Shown here: positions 9,661 through 16,517 of the stretch, in pieces | How positions within the stretch are numbered: the first letter of the stretch is position 1 | Layout of the letters: each line of letters starts with the position of its first letter | NCBI RefSeq assembly: GCF_002802875.1 | Contig: NZ_PEBI01000001.1 | Span: 893,830-957,829, forward strand | Direction of reading: 5' to 3' | Origin: Bifidobacterium primatium | Lineage (GTDB): Bacteria; Actinomycetota; Actinomycetes; Actinomycetales; Bifidobacteriaceae | DNA length: 64,000 nt | Program-made: the position numbers and the translations under genes | The notes under the pieces: model-generated | Database searches by the model: none | What the model saw: the letters and a program-made list of their open reading frames with translations, nothing else | Told to the model about the DNA's origin: nothing

Positions 9661-9756
9661 GGGACCAAACGTAACTATCGAGACTGGAGATTTGCTGAAT
9701 ATCAGATGTTAACGCTGCTCATACCTGCGAAACGCCGAGCTTCAGATCAAAAATGC

Positions 9757-9881
9757 GAGTTGTGAGGCTTTGCTCCGAGAAACCGTGGAAATTCGCTCAA
9801 CCACGGCCGAAAGAAACGTTGAAAAATCGCGGTTTTCGTTTTCGGACCATCGGATTGCCCAAAGGCAAAGCCTCACAACTC
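9757..9881. repeat. 125-bp element with 17-bp perfect inverted ends
   Basis: The outer arms GAGTTGTGAGGCTTTGC (9757-9773) and their exact complement (9865-9881) enclose 91 bp. The interior holds further hairpins (CCGTGG/CCACGG; CGAAA/TTTCG). On the minus strand the element is followed by GCATTTTTG, so it could be a terminator with a large structured loop for the upstream LysR gene, a small RNA, or a MITE-like insertion. Confidence 0.6.
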
Positions 9882-9894
9882 AACATTTTGCCGT

Positions 9895-10941
9895 TTATTC
9901 GGCGGCCGGGAGCGGCTGGAGGTAGTGCCGGGCGGTTTCGGCGAGCTCGCTGCGCAGCAGGCCGAGGGATTCGCGCGTATCGTTGGCGCGCGTGAGGATG
10001 CCGACCTGGCGGCTGGCGTTGGCGTCACGCAGCGTGCAGGCCACAAGATCGTCCTGCACATGGATCTTCGTGTCGAGCGTGGGCACGATGGAGACGCCCA
10101 TGCCCATCTCCACCAGATTCTGCGTGGCCCAGTAGTCGTCGGTGGAGTGGCGGATGTCGGGCTGGAATCCGGCGCGGGCGGCGAGCTTGAGCAGGTTGGC
10201 GCGGCATGTGGCGCAGCCGGCGATCCATGCCTCGTCGTGCGCGGCGGTGAGGTCGACCGGTTCATGGTTCCGTTCGTACGCCTTGCCGATGGCGCTCGCA
10301 CGGCGCACCAGCAGCCGTAGCGGGTCGGCGCCGAGCGGTTCGAAATGCAGGGATTCGTCGATGCGCAGGAAGTGCGGGAGCGTATCGTAGCGGAAGATGA
10401 TGGCCGCGTCGGCCTCGCCTCCGGTCACCTGTTCGATGGCTTCCGGCGGCTCCATCTGTGCGAGGCTGATTTCAAGACGCGGCGTGGTGCCGGCAGCTGC
10501 GGCGTTTGCCACGGCTCCGTTTGCCACGGCCCCGTTCTCGCTGCCGATCGCGCCGGATTCGTCGGACCGCCGGGCCTTTTCGTTGGCGATGCTGAGGCGC
10601 ACGACCGTCTTCGCCACGATGGTCGAGCAGATGGACGGCGGAGCGACGATGCGCAGATGGGCGAAGCTGCCGCGACGGTAATCCTCGAGCTGGCGCTGCG
10701 CCTGGGCGAGTTCGTCGGCCATGGCGCCGCCGTGACGGGCCAGCATGGCCCCGGCCGGTGTGAGTTCGACGCCGCGCGCGGTGCGGGTGACGAGCTGCAT
10801 GCCGCATTGGGATTCAAGCTTCTTGATTTGCTGGCTGATTGCCGGTTGGCTCCATCCCAGCGCCTTCGCGGCGGCGGAGAACGAACCACAGCGTTCGATC
10901 TGCCATAGAGTCACCAGCATCTGGGGATTGAGTTCAGCCAT
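9895..10941 (-). CDS. LysR-family transcriptional regulator
   Basis: The protein has 348 residues from the ATG at 10941. That start puts the winged helix-turn-helix (CGSFSAAAKALGWSQPAISQ) at residues 15-34, the standard LysR position. Longer upstream frames are not supported. A periplasmic-binding-like effector domain follows. Between them is an unusual Ala/Gly/Asn-rich insertion around ENGAVANGAVANAAAAGTT that is not part of the normal fold. The target and inducer are unknown. It is not clearly divergent from a metabolic gene: the neighbour upstream is FprA on the same strand, behind a repeat region. Confidence 0.9.
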   Translation of the reverse strand: MAELNPQMLVTLWQIERCGSFSAAAKALGWSQPAISQQIKKLESQCGMQLVTRTARGVELTPAGAMLARHGGAMADELAQAQRQLEDYRRGSFAHLRIVAPPSICSTIVAKTVVRLSIANEKARRSDESGAIGSENGAVANGAVANAAAAGTTPRLEISLAQMEPPEAIEQVTGGEADAAIIFRYDTLPHFLRIDESLHFEPLGADPLRLLVRRASAIGKAYERNHEPVDLTAAHDEAWIAGCATCRANLLKLAARAGFQPDIRHSTDDYWATQNLVEMGMGVSIVPTLDTKIHVQDDLVACTLRDANASRQVGILTRANDTRESLGLLRSELAETARHYLQPLPAAE

Positions 10942-11050
10942 GCCTCCCAGTGTAGCCGCTGGGCATTGCATGGCTTGGGAGCGGATGGCGGAGGTTTCGG
11001 GCTTGTTGTAAGGGAGCAAGCCGCGAAAGCGACCTGCGCGAGGGCGCCAT

Positions 11051-11160
11051 CCTCCCCTCAGTCGGCCTGGGGCCGACAGCTCCCCTCCTTGCAAAGGAGG
11101 GGAGCCGAGCAAAAGAGGCCGAAAACCTAACCTCCTGCTCCCCCACTGAAGGGGGCCAAG
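11051..11160. repeat. Intergenic repeat with CTCAGTCGGC core and GC-rich hairpins
   Basis: The core CCCCTCAGTCGGCCTGGGG is followed by a perfect 12-bp hairpin GCTCCCCTCCTT/AAGGAGGGGAGC (11079-11105). A second hairpin-like copy (CTCCCCCACTGAAGGGGG) follows near 11140. The same type recurs at about 12849-12905. Similar elements are common between genes of gut bacteria. The rest of 10942-11279 shows no gene. Confidence 0.6.
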
Positions 11161-11279
11161 AAAGCAGGGACGCGGGTCGGCCTACGCAACACGGCGCACC
11201 CGGCCCGCTCACCCCGGCCTGCGGCGCGCCTCGGTCTACGCGGCGCACTCGCCCCGGCTCGCAGCGCGGCGGCGCTACA

Positions 11280-12728
11280 TCACTCGCCGGCGGCGAGCTT
11301 GCGCATCTGCTCGGGTTCGATGACCTTCTTGTGCTCGCGGCCTTCCTTCGCACCTTCGGCGCGCTCGAACTTGTCGATGCGCTTCCAGCCGGCGAAGTCG
11401 ATGGGCCTGATGCCCTTGCCGGCAAGCAGCTCGTCGATGGACTCGGGGTTGCGGTCCTCGGCGAACAGGCCGTGCTCCGGGGCGGCGGCGAAGTCCTCGA
11501 GCATGTGGTTCACGATCATCAGCGCATCGGACTTGGTCGAACCGATGAGGCCGACCGGACCGCGCTTGGCCCAACCGGTGGCGTACAGGCGCGGACGCAC
11601 CTCGCCGCCGTCGGCCTCGGTCGTGATGCGGCCGTCGCCGTTCGCGTTGGCAAGGTGTGCACCCTTCTCGTCGTAGGCGATGCCCGGAGCCTCGGCCGGC
11701 TTGTAGCCGATGGCGTGGTACACGGCCTCGACCGGGTAGTCCACGAATTCGCCGGTGCGGTGCATCTTGCCGTCGGCGCCGGTCTCGGTCACCTCAACGC
11801 GGATGCCCGTCACCTTACCGTCCTCGCCGAGCACCTCGGTGGGCGCGGAGTTGAAGTGGATGTAGTACTTGCGGTCGGCGGGGTTGCCTTCGAAGTCCAC
11901 GTCGCCGTCGTCTTCCATGTCCTCGGCCATCTCGCGGATGGTGAAGAGCTCCTCGACCATCTGGCGGGCGAGCTTGTCCTTGCCGGCCACCTCGATGGTC
12001 TCCTCGTCGAGGTCGAAATCGTCCTCGTTGATGATGAGCTGCACGCCGGGCAGCTTCTCCATCTCGCGAAGCTCCTGCACCGAGAACTTGGCCTGGGCCA
12101 CGCCACGGCGGATGAACAGGTGCAGCACCTTGGCCTTGTTCTTCTGGATGCCCTCGTACACGTTGTCGGGGATGTCGGTCTTGGCCTTGAGGTCGTCGGC
12201 GTTGCGCATGAGCTCGCGCGCCACGTCCATGGCCACGTTGCCGCCGCCGATCACGGCCACGTTCTCGGCGTCAAGCGGCCATTCGCGAGCGCCGGTGGGG
12301 TAGCCGTCGTACCATTCGACGAACTTGGCGGCGCCGTACACGCCTTCGAGGTCCGAGCCGGGCAGGCCGAGCGGCTTGTCCTTCACGGCGCCGGTGGCGA
12401 ACAGCACGGCGTCGTAGCGGGCGAGCAGTTCGTCGAGCGTGACGTCCTTGCCGAACTCCACGTCGCAGTACAGGTGGATGTTCGGGTTGTCGAGCGTCTT
12501 CTCGAGCGCGCCGGCGATGAATTTGATGGACGGATGGTCGGGGGCCACGCCGTAGCGGACCAGGCCGAACGGCACGGGCAGCTTCTCGAACAGGTCGATG
12601 CGCGCGGTGGCGGGCAGACCCAGCTCCTCGCTGCGCTTGGCGAGCTGCTTGAGCAGGATGTCGGAGGAATATACGCCGGCCGGGCCGGAGCCGATCACGG
12701 CAATACGAAGTTCATTGTTTTCAGTCAC
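11280..12728 (-). CDS. fprA: Ferredoxin/adrenodoxin-type NADP+ reductase
   Basis: The protein has 482 residues. It carries the FAD-binding GSGPAG (13-18), the family sequence KLPVPFGLVRYGVAPDHPS, the NADP-binding VIGGGNVAMDVARE near residue 160, and the C-terminal GWAKRGPVGLIGSTKSDA. These are hallmarks of mycobacterial FprA-type reductases, which pass electrons between NADPH and ferredoxin in the cytoplasm. Translation appears to begin at a GTG (12728) with no obvious Shine-Dalgarno. A 377-bp gap with a repeat element separates it from the divergent permease. Confidence 0.95.
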   Translation of the reverse strand: MTENNELRIAVIGSGPAGVYSSDILLKQLAKRSEELGLPATARIDLFEKLPVPFGLVRYGVAPDHPSIKFIAGALEKTLDNPNIHLYCDVEFGKDVTLDELLARYDAVLFATGAVKDKPLGLPGSDLEGVYGAAKFVEWYDGYPTGAREWPLDAENVAVIGGGNVAMDVARELMRNADDLKAKTDIPDNVYEGIQKNKAKVLHLFIRRGVAQAKFSVQELREMEKLPGVQLIINEDDFDLDEETIEVAGKDKLARQMVEELFTIREMAEDMEDDGDVDFEGNPADRKYYIHFNSAPTEVLGEDGKVTGIRVEVTETGADGKMHRTGEFVDYPVEAVYHAIGYKPAEAPGIAYDEKGAHLANANGDGRITTEADGGEVRPRLYATGWAKRGPVGLIGSTKSDALMIVNHMLEDFAAAPEHGLFAEDRNPESIDELLAGKGIRPIDFAGWKRIDKFERAEGAKEGREHKKVIEPEQMRKLAAGE

Positions 12729-12848
12729 GCATTACAGCGTAACGCATTTGAGGCTTACGGAACAGAGGGATTCACGAGGATATGACAATCGTCACAGGCC
12801 GTCGGTTCCCGCATCGACGACGATGTCAACTCCCATACGAAATCCCAA

Positions 12849-12905
12849 ACCCCCTCAGTCCGCCTTCGGCGACCAGCTCCCCCTGATCCTCAGGGGGAGC
12901 CAAGA
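12849..12905. repeat. Second copy of the CTCAGTC intergenic repeat
   Basis: CCCCCTCAGTCCGCCTTCGG leads into a hairpin with arms CTCCCCCTGA/TCAGGGGGAG. It matches the element at 11051. The two copies bracket the fprA gene. The rest of 12729-13104 holds only the upstream region of the permease. Confidence 0.6.
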
Positions 12906-13104
12906 CACCGGACCATCAACCATCGTTAACTCCGTTGACCAATCGCCGTCCTATGATGTTGACGTTTGTGCGTACATCGATCTACGACGGCCGTCGCGCC
13001 CCGCGCGCGGCCGATGCGCATGCCCGACACGATATCCCGTCGATGTCCCCAATACTGCGGATTCGCGGATATCCCCGATATATCAACCGATATAAGGACA
13101 CGTC

Positions 13105-14631
13105 ATGACAGAGAAGAAAGAAGAGGTGACGACGGCCACATCATCGACCGCCGCCAATCAGCCGGCCAACGCCGACGCAGCAACCACGACCGCGGCCACG
13201 AAGACCGCGACGAAGACCCACGTCACGCAGGACAAGAGCGACGCCGGCTACGCGAAGGACCTCAAGCCCCGCCACATCCAGATGATCGCCATCGGCGGCT
13301 CCATCGGCACCGGCCTGTTCCTCGGCGCCGGCGGCCGCCTGTCGCAGGGCGGCGCGGGCCTGACCATCGCCTACGCCATCTGCGGCGTCTTCGCGTTCCT
13401 CATGGTGCGTGCGCTCGGCGAGCTCGCCATCCGCCGCCCGTCCTCCGGCGCGTTCGTCTCCTACGCCCGCGAGTTCCTCGGCGAGAAGGGCGCGTACGTG
13501 ACCGGCTGGATGTTCTTCCTCGACTGGTCCACCACCGTCATGGCCGACATCACCGCCGTGGCCGTGTACTTCCACTACTGGCAGGCGTTCCAGGTCGTGC
13601 CGCAGTGGGTGCTGGCCCTCGGCGCGCTGGCGCTGGTGTTCATCCTCAACATGATGAGTGTGAAGATGTTCGGCGAGGCCGAGTTCTGGTTCGCCGCCAT
13701 CAAGGTGTTCACCATCATCGCGTTCATGGTCATCGCCATCTGGGCCATCGTCACGGGCGCCCCGGTCGGCGACACCCATGCCGGCATCGCCAACATCACC
13801 GAGCACGGCGGCTTCTTCCCGATGGGCATCGCCCCGGTCTTCGCCCTCACGCTGGGCGTCGTCTTCGCGTTCGGCGGCACCGAGATGGTCGGCGTCGCGG
13901 CCGGCGAGGCCAAGGAGGCCAAGCAGGTCCTGCCGAAGGCCATCAACTCGATGATCATCCGAATCTTCGTCTTCTACGTCGGCTCCGTCATCCTCATGGC
14001 GCTGGTGCTGCCGTACACCGCCTACTCGTCGAACGAGTCGCCGTTCGTCACGTTCTTCTCCGGCATCGGCATCCCGCACGCCGGCGACGTGATCCAGGTG
14101 GTCGTGCTCACCGCCGCCCTCTCGTCGCTGAACGCCGGCCTGTACGCCACGGGCCGTACGCTGCGTTCGATGGCCGTGGCCGGCTCGGGCCCGAAGTTCG
14201 CCGCCCGCATGAACAAGCATCACATCCCGTACGGCGGCATCATCATCACGTCCGCCCTCGGTCTGATCGGCGTGGTCCTCAATGCCGTGCTGCCGGCCGA
14301 CGCGTTCGAGATTATCATGAACCTGGCCGGCATCGGCATCGCCGGCACGTGGGCCGCCATCCTCGTCACCCATCTTGCGTTCCTCAAGAAGGTCAAGGCC
14401 GGCGAGGAGACGCGTCCGGAGTACCGCATGCCCGGCGCCCCATACACGAATTACGTGTCGCTGCTGTTCTTCGCGATCGTCGTGATCTCGAACCTCACGA
14501 GCGCGTCCGGCCGTTGGACGCTCGCGCTGTTCGTGGTCGTCGTCATCGCGATGGTCATCGGCTGGTACTACGTGCGCGGCCGCATCGACGGCAACCTCAT
14601 GGACGAGATGCTCGACACCAACGAGGACTGA
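13105..14631 (+). CDS. APC-family amino-acid permease, probably asparagine/GABA type
   Basis: The protein has 508 residues with about 12 membrane helices after a Thr/Ala-rich cytoplasmic tail of about 50 residues. The first helix contains the amino-acid transporter signature MIAIGGSIGTGLFLGAG. Internal motifs (FGGTEMVGVAAGEA, SALNAGLYATGRTLRSMA-like) fit the AAT family (AnsP, GabP, LysP). The next gene on the same strand, 207 bp away, is an asparaginase, so asparagine uptake followed by deamidation is the simplest reading. Substrate specificity itself cannot be read from sequence. An AAGGA Shine-Dalgarno lies upstream of the ATG. Confidence 0.88.
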   Translation: MTEKKEEVTTATSSTAANQPANADAATTTAATKTATKTHVTQDKSDAGYAKDLKPRHIQMIAIGGSIGTGLFLGAGGRLSQGGAGLTIAYAICGVFAFLMVRALGELAIRRPSSGAFVSYAREFLGEKGAYVTGWMFFLDWSTTVMADITAVAVYFHYWQAFQVVPQWVLALGALALVFILNMMSVKMFGEAEFWFAAIKVFTIIAFMVIAIWAIVTGAPVGDTHAGIANITEHGGFFPMGIAPVFALTLGVVFAFGGTEMVGVAAGEAKEAKQVLPKAINSMIIRIFVFYVGSVILMALVLPYTAYSSNESPFVTFFSGIGIPHAGDVIQVVVLTAALSSLNAGLYATGRTLRSMAVAGSGPKFAARMNKHHIPYGGIIITSALGLIGVVLNAVLPADAFEIIMNLAGIGIAGTWAAILVTHLAFLKKVKAGEETRPEYRMPGAPYTNYVSLLFFAIVVISNLTSASGRWTLALFVVVVIAMVIGWYYVRGRIDGNLMDEMLDTNED

Positions 14632-14838
14632 TTCCGTCCCCGGTCCTCCGGCGGCTCCCACGAATGGTGGGCGCTTGAACGGTGCGGAATGTTCCCGCCC
14701 TCTCCCCGGCTTCCCCGCAAATGGCGGGAGCCGCCGGACGTATGCGAGGCCGAAGGGCCCGCCAAGCCTATTCTGTCTATATATACGTATCCATATACGT
14801 AGTTCCCAATGCGGAATCCCAACCGTGGAAAGGACGCG

Positions 14839-15837
14839 ATGATGCGCATTCATATCACGTATACCGGCGGCACGATCGGCATGGTCGATTCGCCGCATGG
14901 ACTCGTCCCCGGCGCCGACATGCGCGGCTGGCTGTACGGCCTCATCAACGGCACGCAGATCGCTCCCGATCAGGTCTCGTTCACCGAGCTCGACCCGCTC
15001 ATCGATTCGTCGAACGCCACGCCCGCGAACTGGCAGGCCATCGTCGACGACCTGCGCTCGCATTACGACGACGCCGACGCGTTCATCATCCTGCACGGCA
15101 CCGATACGATGAGCTATTCGTCGGCCGCCGTCTCGTATGCGCTCACGGATTTCGACAAGCCCGTGGTGTTCACCGGCTCGCAGTACCCGCTCGGCATGGT
15201 CGAGACCGACGCGACGGCCAACGTGACGGGCGCGCTCAACGCCGTGCTCAGCGGCCGCGCGCATGGCGTCTCGCTGTTCTTCGGCCATCATCTCATCGCC
15301 GGCAATCGCGTGAGCAAGGTGTCGTCGTGGGCGTTCGAGGGATTCGCCGCGCCGTCGGTCGGCCTGCTCGCGCAGACGGGTGCGCCGTGGCATTGGGAAC
15401 CGTATGAGAGCCGCGGCCTCGGATGGGCCGACCCGAAGCCGTATACGCGTCACGACGTGGCCGTCATCGACATGGCGCCGGGTATTACGGCGGCCCGTCT
15501 GGAGGCCATGTTCACGCCGCGACCCGAGGCCGTGCTGATTCGCGCGTATGGCGTGGGCAACGTGCCGTGCGACGAGCCGGGCCTGACCGATGCGATTGCC
15601 GCGCTGCTCGCCGAGGACATTCCCGTGGTCGTGGCGTCGCAGTGCCAGCAGGCCACGGTGCTGCTCGGCCATTACGAGGCCGGCGACGCCATCGCCCGCG
15701 CGGGCGCGATCGGCACGGGCGACATGACGCTCGAGGCCGCATACGCCAAGATCGTGTTCCTGCTTTCGCAGGGATTGCGCGGCCGTGAGCTCGCCGAATG
15801 GATTCCCAAGCCCATCGCCGGAGAAATCACCGCATAG
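14839..15837 (+). CDS. L-asparaginase, cytoplasmic type I-like
   Basis: The protein has 332 residues. Both catalytic threonine motifs are present: YTGGTIGM near the N-terminus and the HGTDTM block (IILHGTDTMSYSSAA). There is no signal peptide, so a cytoplasmic enzyme converting asparagine to aspartate and ammonia is likely. ATG 14839 and ATG 14842 are both possible, and AAGGA lies 5 or 8 nt upstream. Its 3' end, including the stop codon, is repeated in tandem immediately downstream (15812-15881). The pairing with the upstream permease suggests use of asparagine as a nitrogen source. Confidence 0.93.
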   Translation: MMRIHITYTGGTIGMVDSPHGLVPGADMRGWLYGLINGTQIAPDQVSFTELDPLIDSSNATPANWQAIVDDLRSHYDDADAFIILHGTDTMSYSSAAVSYALTDFDKPVVFTGSQYPLGMVETDATANVTGALNAVLSGRAHGVSLFFGHHLIAGNRVSKVSSWAFEGFAAPSVGLLAQTGAPWHWEPYESRGLGWADPKPYTRHDVAVIDMAPGITAARLEAMFTPRPEAVLIRAYGVGNVPCDEPGLTDAIAALLAEDIPVVVASQCQQATVLLGHYEAGDAIARAGAIGTGDMTLEAAYAKIVFLLSQGLRGRELAEWIPKPIAGEITA

Positions 15838-15881
15838 CGTCGGTTACCATCGCCGGAGAAATCACCGCATAGCGTCGGTTA
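15812..15881 (+). repeat. 35-bp perfect tandem duplication across the asparaginase stop codon
   Basis: The 35 bases from 15812 are repeated exactly from 15847. Each copy contains the last codons plus TAG (first at 15835-15837). The second copy also supplies the first arm of the next repeat array. Confidence 0.95.
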
Positions 15882-16108
15882 TAACGCACCCATCCGTAAA
15901 ACCCGTCTCGTAGGGATGCCACGAGGCGGGTTTTACGCATCCATGCGTTATAACCTCCCCTGGCACCATCCCAGCGTCGGCTTTTGCGCATGCTTGCGTT
16001 ATAACCGACGCAAAGCTCCGCTAAGCAGTGGTTATAACGCACTCGTGCGCAAAAGCCGCCACTAAGTAGTGTTCAGCGTCGGGTTTTGCGCACGTATGCG
16101 TTATAACC
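15877..16108. repeat. Family A array: five GGTTATAACGCA units in alternating orientation
   Basis: Units of about 28-29 bp start at 15877 (forward), 15927 (reverse), 15978 (reverse), 16030 (forward) and 16080 (reverse). The period is 50-52 bp. Each runs from GGTTATAACGCA to AAAACCCG or AAAAGCCG. Opposite copies can form long hairpins, for example 15877-15955 with an inner TCTCGT/ACGAGG stem. No coding potential is seen. Confidence 0.85.
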
Positions 16109-16181
16109 GCTATGGCGGCGAGAACCACGGCACTCCCCCCGGTTCCCTTTCGTCGCTAACCTTCAACCGCGGCATCTTCTC

Positions 16182-16507
16182 AGGTCCCGTTGGTCATACA
16201 AAACGCAACCAATGGGAACCGCGGCACCTTTTCGGTTCCCGTTGGTTGTGCAGAACACGACCGATGGGAACCTACCATGTGTCACGGGTCCCATCCGTTG
16301 CATCACTCGCGACGAACGGGAACCGGCCCCATTCCCCGCTTCCTGTTGGTTGTGCAGGCTACGACCGATGGGAACCTAACGCACTTCTCGGTTCCTGCTG
16401 GTTGTGCAGCACGTAACGGATAGGAACCGGAAACGTCCCATGGTTCCCATCGGTTGCGTAAGTTGCAGCGGACGAGAGCCAACCCATGGTTCCCGTCCGT
16501 TGCGTGG
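16182..16507. repeat. Family B array: six 39-bp imperfect palindromes with 13-bp spacers
   Basis: Units at 16182, 16234, 16286, 16338, 16390 and 16442 are each 39 bp. Most run from about GGTTCCC to GGGAACC. Between them are 13-bp unconserved spacers, giving an exact 52-bp period. A decayed seventh copy starts at 16488 and runs into the next gene's 3' end. In unit 2 the arm differences are all compatible with G-U pairing. Confidence 0.9.
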
Positions 16508-16517
16508 AGCGTCGGCG

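Noticed and set aside
13141-15672. An 843-codon minus-strand frame across the permease and asparaginase
   Set aside because: It mirrors the plus-strand genes, is rich in Arg/Asp/Gly/His, and has no recognisable domain or ribosome site.
16182-16507. A CRISPR array
   Set aside because: Repeats diverge between units, spacers are only 13 bp and no cas genes are nearby.
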